From the NCBI GenBank assembly GCA_003665825.1, contig QPFY01000008.1, forward strand, positions 62,001-126,000: a DNA stretch of 64,000 bases, given 5' to 3'. This document shows, piece after piece, positions 11,466-22,713 of the stretch. The position numbers were made by a program, and so were the translations under genes. The notes beneath the pieces were generated by a model. It ran no database searches. It worked only from the letters and a program-made list of their open reading frames with translations, and was not told where the DNA came from. Each line of letters starts with the position of its first letter. Positions within the stretch are counted from its first letter, which is position 1. This stretch comes from Microbotryum silenes-acaulis. Lineage: Eukaryota; Basidiomycota; Microbotryomycetes; Microbotryales; Microbotryaceae.

Positions 11466-12257
11466 CTGGCAGTGATAGAGGTCCCCAGGGACTAACAGGC
11501 CGCAGCCAAGCCCCAGCTACTCGTCACCCCGACAGCGCCTGATGTCCTCCCTTGGCTGAGTCTCGAGTGCTGGCTGTTGAGCCGTTGGGGCCGAGCGAAA
11601 GACGATCCAATACAACGAAACGAGTCTCGCCTTGACGCGAGGATGTCGACCAAAAACGAGCGACCTTTCTTCCCGATCCATGCTGTAGATCTTGACCAAC
11701 GCGAACGAACGATCCATCCGACGAAATCCAACACACGGCTTAGGAATAAAAGGGGAAGTGGCTGAAGCGTAGTCAACAACCGAGCAACAGGAACGAGAAG
11801 AGGAAGGGAAGGGGAAAGGGGGGGGGGGGGGGGGGAAGGAGAGGGGAGAACTTCACAAAGCCTCCAACGCAAAGACGATCGACCCGGCTTGCCGATCCAT
11901 CCAAGAACGAAGACCGCTACTGCGCAAAGTAGAGAGAGAGGTGCGCAGCCTTCCACTGCGCAACAAGTTTCAAGACAGTCAGCTTCTGAAAGAAAAGTCG
12001 ACCTCCGAAAAAGAAGGGAGGAAAGGAGGGGAGGAAAATGGGAAGGAAGGACTTAACTCGGTCATCACACCTCCCAATCTCGAGCCCCAGGCACAAAGCC
12101 CGCTCGAGAGAGAAAATCTCGCTCGAACGCTCTGAGTGCACTGGGCAGCCGAGAGGGGATCCCGGCATGAGGATGTATTGGCCTTTTTTTTTTTTGGCCC
12201 GAGAGGGGATTCCGGCATGAGGATGTATTGGCCAAAGTACGCGCTATTTATTCAACC
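11466..12257. other. Intergenic with G-run and direct repeats
   Basis: No gene recognised. A run of about 20 G lies at 11817-11836. A 34-bp near-perfect direct repeat (about 12150-12183 and 12201-12234), containing GGCATGAGGATGTATTGGCC, is separated by a T-run and lies immediately upstream of the tRNA gene. Confidence 0.7.
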
Positions 12258-12328
12258 GCGCCGGTGGGTTAGGGGTATACTTGGACATTGCCATTGTCTA
12301 GACCTGGGTTCGAGTCCCAGTCGGCGCA
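12258..12328 (+). tRNA. tRNA-Gly (anticodon GCC)
   Basis: A 71-nt cloverleaf without intron. The acceptor stem GCGCCGG pairs with TCGGCGC (last pair G-T), with discriminator A. The D arm has the AGGGGTAT loop. The anticodon stem GGACA/TGTCT closes the loop TTGCCAT, with GCC at positions 34-36. The T arm is CTGGG-TTCGAGT-CCCAG. A T-rich stretch with TTTT follows within about 10 bp, as expected for a Pol III terminator. All stems fold well. Confidence 0.95.
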
Positions 12329-12494
12329 TTTCTCTTTTGCCGACCGGGAAAACATGTTTTTGTTTTGCTTTGTTTCACTGTTTCTGCTTGTTGCCTGCCC
12401 GTTGGAGATCCTTTTTGGCTTGGATTCCTTCGGTTTCGCTGTTCTTCGGTGAGCTCGGGTGTAATACCGGGGGCGGTACCGGTGCTGGGGGGTG

Positions 12495-12652
12495 CGCTTG
12501 CGCTAACTCGTGGCGCCAAATTGAGTTGGCGCACTTGAGTTGGCGCAGTCGAGCGCCCGAGTTAGCGCACTTGAATTAGCGCACCGCGCGCGCGTGAGTT
12601 GGCGCACCGAGTTGGCGCACTTGAGTTAGCGCACTGAGTTGGCGCAATCAGG
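12495..12652. repeat. Cluster of GAGTTGGCGCA-type repeats
   Basis: At least eight copies of an 11-bp unit, GAGTT(G/A)GCGCA, mostly direct with one or two inverted, lie between the tRNA gene and the transposase-exonuclease gene. Short repeated motifs next to a transposase gene are commonly binding sites for it in subterminal regions. That role here is inference. Confidence 0.7.
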
Positions 12653-12710
12653 CGCGCCGCACGCGGCCATCCCCTTGTCTTCTTCATGCTGCAACGTGCC
12701 ATATCCTACG

Positions 12711-15700
12711 ATGCAACTGCTGTCACGCTTCTTTCGGAAACAAAGCGCCGATAACACGGACGACAAAATCGTCGGCACCTCGGCTACGACAGCATCGACA
12801 GCGTGCCAGAACGAGATCGGCCCCTGTGTCGACACTCTACACAGCGCGAACACCCCGAGCCAAGTTCAGGCCGCGAAGCGCCGCTTCGATGAGCTTTCAA
12901 TACATAATGATGGACAGGATACAGGATCGACTGCAACTGATCAGTCGACCAAGAAGCCACGAGGTCGACCCCGTAGCTTAGTCCCGGCGCCCGCGGCGAC
13001 CAGGCCTCAGGGTCGTCCGAGGAAGACGGAGGAGGAGAAGGAGGAGCCGGCCATAGCCAAGTCCGAGAGAGCAACACAGCAAGCTGCCGAAAGAGAACTT
13101 GATGATGAGCGTGCAAGACAACTCAAGGAAGCGGAGCGAGCTAGGCTAGAGGCCGAGCGAGCGCCTCAACGCCAACTCATATTAGACGAGCAGAGTCAGC
13201 GGATGCAGGTCAGTTGTGAAAGCCCGATTTGCGATAGATCAGTGGGATCATGAGTGTCAAAACCTGTTAGGCATGTGGCATTGACGTCAGAAATGAAACG
13301 TGCCGCATCCTTCCATACAGTTTCCGCCTGCAAAAGTGTACACTGTGAGCCGGGCTACACTCCCGTCGCCCGTATTCCTTCTGACTAATGCATGTCCGTG
13401 GCTCCTAATCTTAGACTCAAACAACTCTCAACTTTGCACCGGCAACAACTTCACCCCAAACTCCGTTTCCAGATGGCTCGTCTGCCATACCTTCCGCATC
13501 CGATGCCTCAGTCTCGACCAACTCCACGTCGCGCTCGATTCCGACGTCGGCCGGATCGGCATTGCCCGACGATTCAGACTCTTTTGACTCGGATCCACAA
13601 TCGAATTTGAGTGAAGCAAGCGCAAACGCCGCGATCACAAACCTTCAAACTGCGCATCCACGGACCTCTCCTCCCCGCGAACCAATCATCACTGATGATG
13701 ATGCGCTTTTGTGCGATGGGGGAGGCGGTGATCCGTTCGATGGCGACGAGGAAGATGATGGGGGTGGTTCCACTAAACCTCAAGGTCGGTGGGAACACCC
13801 GGCCTGGTTGACCGACCTCTACAATTCCCATCGGGAGACGATCAAGCACGCAAATGGGTCCGGCGCGAATCGTTCCAGCAAACCCTTCCACCAAATGTTG
13901 CATGGCTGGCTCCCGACTAAAACCATCTGGGGTCGAGTTTACGATACCCGGCAGAACCTCAAGATCTTCGACCCGCCGTTCTTTTATTGGGACCCGCTGA
14001 TGTTATTGGGCCAACCAGAAGACCAGCCGGCAGAATCCGGCTTAGTATGCGACAAATGCCAGCGAACTGAATCGACTCTGGAGCGACGAGGATCGAGTGA
14101 TGTGTGCACCAATTCGAGACCGCGGAAAAGTATCATCTTTTCAATGGTGCTGATGTGGGTTCTGCACTGTGATCGCAGAGTATGGTCCTACAAGTCACAG
14201 AGCGGTTCGGTGCGAGGCTCGGATGCCAGCGAGACGGCCAACGCACGATCTGAATTAGAGTGATGCGCAGCAAAGACGATCATGAGGTGAGCGAGTGCAG
14301 TTCCCGCTGAATACTATGTGAATGAAGAGCTCACCACATTCATCGGTCGAGCAGCGAGAGGGCCTTGGCGCGTGAAGCTGGCTTGCCATCAACTAGCTTG
14401 TACCCTGCTCTCGGAGACTGGGAAGATCCGACGGGTAATTGCAGCCACGTTCCGAATTCTCAGGTTCTTCAGGAGTTCTATGATTCCGTGATAAAAAAGT
14501 GAGTGCTTGGTTGGATGTAATGTTACGTAGATGTCGTGTTTACTGATTATGTTCTGCTGGTCTTTCAGACAAGAAACGCTTCTCAGTCATGCTGAATCGC
14601 TAAAGCCCTGCAAAATTATGACCATCGATCACAATTACAAGGTAACGTTAGCTTTACAACACCAACCGTGCTTGCCCTTTGCTAGTAGCGCAAGCAGCTA
14701 ATGCCCCGCGCCCCATCGTTGCAGGTCCCGAAGCAGATTGCCAAGGTTGAAGGGGTCCCTCCCTTCATCGCACTGCTCATGGTCGGGAACGAATATGGCG
14801 AAGTGCGCGCCCACGTGCTTACCTCAACAAAGGGCCACTCGGCATTCGAGACCTCGCTCGAAGCGATGACCAAGCATCTAGAGTTGTATGGTAACGAGGC
14901 ACCCTCGATCTGTTACACAGATCAACCCGACACCGATGGCCCTTTCTTGAGGAGCAAGATTCCGTCGCTCTCGCCACGGGTCCAGTCGCACTCTGGCTCC
15001 GAATGCGACATTCTCAAGTTGCCACCGGGGATAACGCCGACCTTGGTGCAATCAGCGTACGCTTTGACCTGTCTGATGAAAGTCATGGCGGACAACATTC
15101 CCCCAGAAGGGAAGCTAGTGGTCGGTGTCGACGCAGAATGGGCAACGCTTCCCCCCGGTGCGGGTCAGCAAGCACGCCAACAACCACCTCGGATAGCGGT
15201 CGATGTGGTGCAATTCGCCTGGGAATCACTCGAGGGGGAACTTTTTATTCATGTGATACAAGTACGTCATCTGCTGCTTCGGACTCTGGATTTCGTTTCC
15301 TCACTGACCTTCTGTTTCATCTTTGCGGCAGCTATCCTTAATCATCGGCAAATGTGCCAAAGGACGATTGCCCGACCCACTCGTCCTGTTCCTCCAGCGC
15401 AGCGACATTGTCAAGGTCGGAGTCGGCGTAGCGGGCGACTTGACACGCATCGCCAACGCCATCGCACATGCCGAAATGTGGAACGTGGACGAACCCGATG
15501 AGGATCCAGTGGCCGTCGCTCCAGCACTTCGACATCATGGCGGTCTCGAGTTGGTTAAGCACGCCGCCAGCCAAGGTCACCCGGTGAAGAAAGGACCCGG
15601 GCATCAGACACTGGCCGGGTTGTGCGAACGCTTCTTGTTGAAACACTTACCCAAGGATAACAACATCCGCCGATCTATGCAATGGGCCGACGAGTCGCTT

Positions 15701-18379
15701 CCCCAACACTTCGTGGACTATGCCGCGCTTGACGCATACGCTTCGCTGCGTCTTTACCACAAGATTGCCGAGCCACATTCGCGGCCTCTTTCGAAGATCG
15801 CCAATCCACGAGTGGGCACTCGAGTCGCCATCATGTACGAGTCTGGCTGGCCGATCGCTCGCGGTGTAATCCAGTCCATCGATTCCTCGATTGACTCCTC
15901 CTGCCAACCACCGTCCAGTTTCCATGGCTTCAAGTGGGACAAATCGCGCGCTATTGTCGCCATCACACAGATCTTGACCCCTGGCGCACTGGTTCCTGAG
16001 TACAAATTTCATCAAGATGGATCTTTCACGCCACAGAGCCTGGCCGACTTGAAGGCGACTTCAACCCATCGGGCAGCCGAGGACACGATTGCAGTTCAAG
16101 AATCCGCAGACTCCTTCTCTCTGGTACTCGAGCTTAGCGCTCTCGTCGTCGACTTGGATGACGCGCCCGTTCCGATCGAAGCACAGTGGATGTCAAACAT
16201 TTCGGCTGCGCATGATTCGCATCACGCTTTGGAGATTTTTATCCAAGAAAAACACTCCGACGCTGCCGTTTCTGCCACCGCCAACGAAAGCGATCGCACA
16301 GATGATGTGGACGCACAAATAGACGATCACGATAAGGACAGTGAAATGGTTGGGCCTGCAGAGATCGCGCAAGCCCTCCAACTGGATCGTTGCAAGAAGA
16401 CTGAAGCAGCTGGCAAAGCTATCTGGGGCAAGGCTGCAACAAGCAAAGGTCAGTTACTACGGACTTGCCCCAGTCCTGGCGCCGGGGCTGGAGCTGATGT
16501 ATGTATCTCGAACTATCCCCTTTCACTAGTGCCTTCCTCAGACGAGACCGCTGGATCTCTGGCATTTCTTTGACCGGATCTATGTGTCCAAAAAACATGG
16601 CGCTGCCAAAGCCTTTGCTCGCGCCTTCTCCGATGCGGTTTTCATCCCGAATGCGGATGATCGACTTCTGATGGAGGCTCGCCTAGCAAAACTCGGAATG
16701 ACGTGGGAAGAAGCCGTCCGTTCGCCGGTATGGAATAAGAAGCTTTGGAGACGCGTTCGTCGATGGATCCCTCCGCCAGGCATTCTCGAGGCTTTGGTCC
16801 GGGAGGTCTTTGAGAAGCTCGGTCGATGCGAAGTCGAAGCAACCACTTTTCAACAAAGCGGCGCACGAGGCAGCGAAGAGATGTCTTGAGGCGATTCGGA
16901 AAGGCCAAGTCTCGGATCCAGTTGGCATCGAGCTGTACACCGACCTTGGGCCTTGCGGAGGACCAGATGGAAAGGCGGATGACGGTGTCCGTTTATATTC
17001 CTGCCAGCGCGGCACCAACAGTCTCGAAGGAGGCATCCACCGGAACCTTCGCCAACGGTTTCCAAAGTCTGGTGTTTCTCCGTGCGATGTCAATGCGTGC
17101 TTGGCTGACTACGTGCTAGTGCACAATCTCACGGTCAGTCCAACTCCACCATCGCGATTCGAAGAAGCGGCAACCATTCTCACCCATTATCCGTTGTATT
17201 CGCAGGTTGGGACCTTCAATCGTACCGGAAAACCATTCGTGGGGCACTACGACCTCTGGCTCACTGTGGAATTACATCGTCTGAGGCGCAAGACCTTGGC
17301 ATTTCTCCCACGGCACTCAACCACTGTGTCAGATATAGTCAACCCGCTACTCTACACCCCATCCACCGAAACATTCGGCATCGTACCTGTTGTTCAGTCG
17401 CCAACAGCGCAAATGCGCTATATGATCGAGCCCTATCACGTCGAGCGCGGGACTCTGCGTTTGGAGCCCGTCAAGTGGTCGCCACGGAACTTGCTGCAAA
17501 ACAATACGCCGGCGATACAGCATATGCAAAGCCGGCTGCCAACCGATCGCAAGCTTCGCCACGACTGGCTAGCGGAACGTCAGGGTACTCGATTCGCTGT
17601 ATTGCATGTCCATACACCCAGCGAACGAGCGCTATACAGATATCTCTCAAGCAAGGTACAACTGGGAGCTCCTCAAAATCTTCGGATATTCGAGATTACC
17701 GAGCTTTGGAACAAGTATGCCAACGGAATAGACATTTTTTACAAAGTATGTCGCGTCTGTGTCACACTGAATGGTGATGTTGAGTTGAAGCGCAATTCTT
17801 ACACAGATGCCAGAGCACATCAATACATGGGCATCGAGATGGTCGTCGCTGGCAAATGCTCAAGCCACAATGAACATGGGTGGGAACGACGTCAGAGTAG
17901 TTCAAGCTTTGCTTACCGACCCTTCCCGCGGTCGTGATGTTAGCATGCTAGCGGCTAAGCCATTACTCGGTCACAAACCGCCAGTCTTGGGGGGGCTTAC
18001 GGAGGTAGAAGTCGATGCCTCGGATCCTCCAACGTCATCCATCCGCCCCTTTGTTGCAACTGCCTCGAGCGACGCTGGTTCGAGCGCGGACTTGGGCACG
18101 AGCAGCGCTTTGACGCGCGCGGGTACCACAAAAGGAGCAAGGCACTGTCGATTCTGTGGCCAAACTACTTGTCGACGCAAGGGGTCAAAACTAAGCGATG
18201 ACGGATCGGTGACTGGGTGTGACGGGGCGTGCTTGGACTGCGGGAAGCCTTTCGGGCTGACAGACGAGATGGATCCGAACGACCCACAATCACGAAGGTT
18301 CTGTAGAGGACTGACAAGGGCTGAGATGAATGGCCGAGCTCGGCATCAAAAGAAGTGTCACAACTTTGTAGCTGCATAA
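12711..18379 (+). CDS. DDE transposase fused to DEDDy 3'-5' exonuclease
   Basis: Large intron-rich mobile-element gene. Exons with clear boundaries: 12711-13208, 13415-about 14050 (3' end unclear), about 14420-14498, 14569-14641, 14725-15261, 15332-16498, 16542-17133, 17206-17745, 17807-18379. The N-terminus has two AT-hooks (KKPRGRPRS, RPQGRPRK) and a coiled coil, then a WDP segment with a CDKC pair resembling DUF6729. TIDHNYK and YTDQPDTD look like the first two acidic residues of an RNase H-fold transposase. A WRN/RNase D-type exonuclease follows: VVGVDAEW, VGVAGDLTRI, and YAALDAY supplying the DEDDy Tyr/Asp. After it come DRIYVSKKHGAAKAF and RGTNSLEGGIHRN, with a candidate catalytic Glu, and a C-terminal Cys-rich tail (CRFCGQTTC). 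A frame change at about 16815 between FEKLG and VDAKSK, with no room for an intron, suggests one inactivating indel. The 43-bp intron at 16499-16541 is unusually short. Confidence 0.75.
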
Positions 18380-18837
18380 TACCTGCGTAATATGATGTAT
18401 GTTGTCAAAATGACATGTTCCGCACCACTTCCTCTCTTTCTCCCTCCACCCCCCGACATGGGTACGGGCCCTAATATAGGGAGTTAATAGGGTGTAATGA
18501 GCCGACGAGTCGGATTGATTGGGCTTCGCAGCGCTGCGGACGGATCGATCTTGTGGCTCGACTGTAACTCTGTAACTCTGTCTTGCTCACTCTCTCGTGC
18601 TCTCATTCCTCGTTCATCGATCATCCTCGCCGGTGCTCCGCCTCCCCCGCTCACTCATCCGGCTGCGATCATCAAGCCAAGGGACAAAGAGGCGTACACC
18701 GCTCACACCTGCTCGTCGTCGTCGTCACCGCCGTCGTCACCGCCGTCGTCACCGCCGTCGTCACCGTCAATCGTCGCTTGCGCTGCGCCTCGTCCGTCCA
18801 CCGCAGTCTTCCCTCCCTCCCCCCACCTTCCACCACG
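18380..18837. promoter_or_regulatory. Upstream region and 5' leader of RRP17 homolog
   Basis: Contains the 3' flank of the transposase gene and a pyrimidine-rich leader. A 12-bp tandem repeat, GTCGTCACCGCC, about four copies, lies at about 18722-18770. The start context is CCACGATG. Confidence 0.5.
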
Positions 18838-19755
18838 ATGCCCAAGCACACCAAACGCAAATCCAAGGCGCCCGGGGGCACAATCTCGCACCCTGTGTTG
18901 AACAAGTCCGGAAGGCCAGCCAAGGTGAAAAAAGTCAAGGAGGTCGTATTCGACCCGGAAGCGAGGAAGTGAGTGTTGCAGAGTCCCAAGGGGGTGCGGT
19001 ATATATACACCACTGACCTATCATTGTTCACAGAGAGTTCTTGACGGGTTTCAGTAAGCGTAAAAAGGCGCGCGAGGCGGCGGTGCGCAACAAGGCGATC
19101 GACCGCGAGAGGCAGGAACTGAACGAGATGCGCAGGAATGTACGATCGGAACCTACAACGGAGAGCTAGCTTGGCTTCATCGGTCACTGATCAGCTCTAC
19201 CCCGTCCACGAAGCGAACAGATTCGAGACGAGAGGAAGGAACGAGCCGCTCAGAACGTCAGGAATGCAAAGGCCATGTATGGGGGTCAGTCCCCGTACGG
19301 CTTCGACTGAAGAGAGCCCTACCACGCCTCTCTGAAAATGTACCACTTTTTCCCACCCAGACGCCGGTGGCTCCGACGACCAAGTCTTCTCCGGATCCGA
19401 GAATGACGACGACGACAGCCTCGACCCCAATACCCCTGATCCCGCGCCTACAACGACCTTTGAATCGACCGACCTCGTCACAACAGTCGCCATCGAACCC
19501 TTCTCCCTCTCTCGCTCCCCTTCCCCCGCCCTCCCACTCGACCGCAGCGACCTCCCCCCTCCACCACCTCCCCGATCCACGTCCACTCCAGCCACGACCA
19601 GCTCGACGCATAAACGCCGAGTGAAGAACAAGCCCGTGGCGAGGATGAAGATGTCCTCTGCGGAGAAGAAGGAGAGGGCTACGGGGAGCAAGGCGGTCAA
19701 GGCCAAGTATGCGAAGCAGAACAAGGGGACCAAGGGGCGGAGTAACAAGGGTTGA
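18838..19755 (+). CDS. RRP17: Rrp17/Nol12 family ribosome-biogenesis protein
   Basis: Four exons: 18838-18968, 19034-19139, 19221-19284 and 19361-19755, with introns of 65, 81 and 76 bp and standard GT-AG ends. The conserved block EVVFDPEARKEFLTGFSKRK spans the first intron. It is followed by a basic helix, KAIDRERQELNEMRRN, then IRDERKERAAQN and AKAMYGG, which is the hallmark of the Nop25/Rrp17/Nol12 family. An acidic and Ser/Pro-rich linker and a Lys-rich tail follow. In yeast Rrp17 is a nucleolar 5'-3' exonuclease that trims 5.8S and 25S rRNA precursors and binds pre-60S particles, and the same role is inferred here. The gene ends 426 bp before the convergent RCC1 gene. Confidence 0.9.
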
Positions 19756-20180
19756 AGGAGCGCCTCACGATGGAGAGTATGAACGTTCACGAACATTTAA
19801 TTCTCGTCTTGTTGTAATCATAGGAAAGGCTTCGGGTATCGACTATCCTAAGAGAATTCAGAAGCGGAGACTTTGATTTGGCTTTTGATAAGATCTCCCA
19901 GATTACTCTAAATCCATACATGAAAGTGACTTGCAGACGAGTACAAGCCATGCAGCTAGCTTCGTTGCGAGGAGCTGAGGCGAAGCAAGGCATCTCATTG
20001 GAAGAAGCCATCCCGAGCATCGTGACTGGCCGCTGACATCTCGGAGAAGCGGACGAGTTGAATTTTCGCTCCATCGACCGCAGGGATCGTCTCACAAAAG
20101 TCCGCTTATCAATGATGTTGATTGCAAATTTTGACATTCAAATTATATCCTCTACGCACCTTCGTTCAGTGACGTAACAC
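19756..20180. other. Convergent intergenic region
   Basis: Lies between the 3' ends of the RRP17 homolog (plus) and RCC1 (minus). AT-richer than the surroundings. It has no gene and presumably holds both 3' untranslated regions and polyadenylation signals. Confidence 0.6.
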
Positions 20181-22713
20181 CTAAGCAGCCGGGGCAGCCG
20201 GTGCCGCCGCAGGAGCATCGTCATGAACGCTCGGCTTCGCGCCGTCGCCTCGAACAGCGACGCAGACCGAATGTTGACCGCCCCCAGCGGCGTGCAAGAC
20301 CTTGAAGCCCTTCATCGCCCGACTGACGACCCTCGTCGGTCGTTCGGCCTCCTCCTCATCACCCAATCCAAGTTGCGCAACGTTGCCGTATCCCCAGGCG
20401 TACAAGAACCCATGCCTTGAGACGGCAAAGTTGGCCCTCGTCCCCACGGCGATCTGCACAATCTGCACCGGTCCATCAATGTTCTCTTCCTCCTGCGCAT
20501 CCGTGTCGAATTCAATCTTGGTCGGCTCGTCGATGAACCGATTCGGCAAGGGGACCGTCTGCGCCGCTTCTTCCTGCGCCTTGAGGTCAATCTCCATCTC
20601 GGTCATCGGTCGTCCGGGGTTGCCTGCGTCGTCATCTGCGACAGGTCGTTGCGCAATCTTGGGTCGGACGCTGTTCTCAAACTCCTTCCTCCTCTTGAGC
20701 GCCTCGTCCTCGCGCTCTTTCATCTCCTTCATTCTGGGGTGATCCTTGCCTAACCCAATCTCGGACCCATCGCATCTCCCGCAGCCCCACACCTCTCCAT
20801 TCGAAAATAAAAACAGGGTGTGGTGTGTGCCTCCGACGATCTGCACGACGCGTGCACCGCGATGCAACGACGGGTGTAGACTCTTGACGATCGTCGGCGT
20901 CGTAATAATCTCTTGCCATCCACCGTCCTGCTCGTCGACACCAGTTTGGCGAAACGAGTTGAGCCCCCACGCAAACACTTGACCTTTAGCATCGACCGCG
21001 AACGAATGATACGATCCCGAACCGACGACGACGATGTTCTTTAGGGCGAGACGTTCGGGCGTCAGGCCGTGAGTCTTGTGGCCTGTTAAATCCAACACAA
21101 AAGAGACACGATTCAGTATTGAGCAGGTGGTGTATCGTCACTTGCAATCTTTGGACTCTGAACCCACGTTGAATAATCTTGCGGCCCAACTGGCATTGCT
21201 CCCCATTTCCACAGGCGAAAACCGTTCCCTTCGTCGTCAGCGCGACAAAGTGGTCGTCCCCGGTCACGACCTGCACAATCGACACGGCCTCCAAGTTCTT
21301 CAACGCTAGCGGTTTGAGCTGACTCTTGCTCTTTTCGTCGTTGCCGTCAAAGCCCAGGATGCCCTCAGAGTACCTGAACGAACCCCAGCACCTCAACTCG
21401 CCATTCTCCGATACGGCGAGCGAGACGGAATCTCCGGCGGCGACTTTGACGGCTTTGAAGCGCGAGTAATCGAGGTTTTCGACGGGCAGGGGTTGCGTTT
21501 CGAGTTCTTCTGATTCTTGTTCGAGGCCGGCGGTGACTCGGCCGAGCGCGGCGTTGTCGTTGATGCTGCGGGCACGTCACACGAACAAGTCAACATCTGC
21601 ATTCCATCGATCCCATGCGGGCCATGCGGGCCATGCGGGCCATGCGGGAAAGGGTTCAACTCACCCCCAAGACCAAATCTTGCCCTCGCCGTCCACGCAG
21701 AGCGTATGCATTCCACCACACTCTAGACTGGCGACACCTCTCTTCCACGCCTCTCCTCCGTCGACAGCAATCATCTTTTCGATCGTCGCATGCAACCTGG
21801 GCCGGACGATCTCCATCATTCCATTCTCGATGCCCAAACCATGTTGTCCAAAGTCACCATTACCAAAAACAAAGACCGTTTTGGGCAAGTCCAACTGTTG
21901 CACTTCTTGAATCGTCACCTCGAAATCGAAAGCCGAGTAGGCCGGGAAAGGGTCGTATCGCTTCGGGATCTGATTCATGCCCTGTACGGGGGCTCGTACA
22001 GGCTTGAGTTTGGGTTCGACCAAGACCTTGATCTTCTTCGCTCGTGGTGTAGCATCGACGTCATCCTCTTCGTCTTGCTCTTGCTCACTCTGCTCCGCGA
22101 CGCTCCATGCGACCGAGACGGATCTGGACCTCGCTCGCTTGGCGGACGCGGACGAAGCGGGCTTAACCGAGGTAGAAGAGACGCGTTTCGCTGCTGCGAC
22201 TGCTCGTGAAGTGGGCTTTGTGGAAGACGCGGTGGCTACGTCGGCGGGTAGGGTCGATGATGCACGACCTGTACGACGCGGTGTCGCGGGCGTCGTGCCG
22301 TTCGGAGCAGCAGCGCCGACGGAGGAGGAGACAGAGTTGCGGCCTGAAATACACATCAGCATGCGGGAAAAGACGGTGCAGGGCCAGTACGACGTAGTGG
22401 CCATGCCCGTGCGGCGACCATGCGACGATGGGAAAGAGGAGAGAGACCTGAGGAACGCTGGGTGGTCCGGCCCAGAAGTGCGCGTACGATGCAGAACACT
22501 CGAAAAAGGCATTCTGAATGATCGTGGCTCTGCATCGCGAGTGGCATAGCGGTTGACCAGCTTTTGGTGGGCCATGACGGTGGGAGGAGGTGCGAACGTG
22601 CGGCGAGCGAGAGTTGGATGACGGACCCACACTCCCCACACTCGTCGCACCGCAACCACAGCGCACACTTGGGAGTCACCGGGAAGCAGAAAACACTCAC
22701 GACGAGGGGCCAT
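20181..22713 (-). CDS. RCC1/Prp20 Ran guanine-nucleotide exchange factor
   Basis: Four exons: 22713-22701 (13 nt), 22343-21665, 21565-21168 and 21082-20181, encoding 663 residues with the frame kept throughout. A Ser/Thr/Arg-rich N-terminal region with KKIKVLVEPK (nuclear-localisation-like) precedes RCC1 repeats. The repeat hallmarks are VFVFGNGDFGQHGLG, LECGGMHTLCVDGEGKIWSWG, LRCWGSFR, VFACGNGEQCQLG, VFAWGLNSFRQTG, GEVWGCG and LYAWGYGNVAQLGLG, consistent with a seven-blade propeller. The family loads GTP on Ran at chromatin and drives nuclear transport and spindle assembly. The protein is longer than yeast Prp20 because of the N-terminal extension and an acidic insert of about 100 residues in one blade. 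The first intron is unusually long (357 bp), and intron 2 holds a tandem GGCCATGCG repeat. Confidence 0.93.

Noticed and set aside
18716..18770. GTCGTCACCGCC tandem repeat as a possible CRISPR-like or regulatory array
   Set aside because: Simple 12-bp minisatellite without spacers, in the leader of a housekeeping gene.
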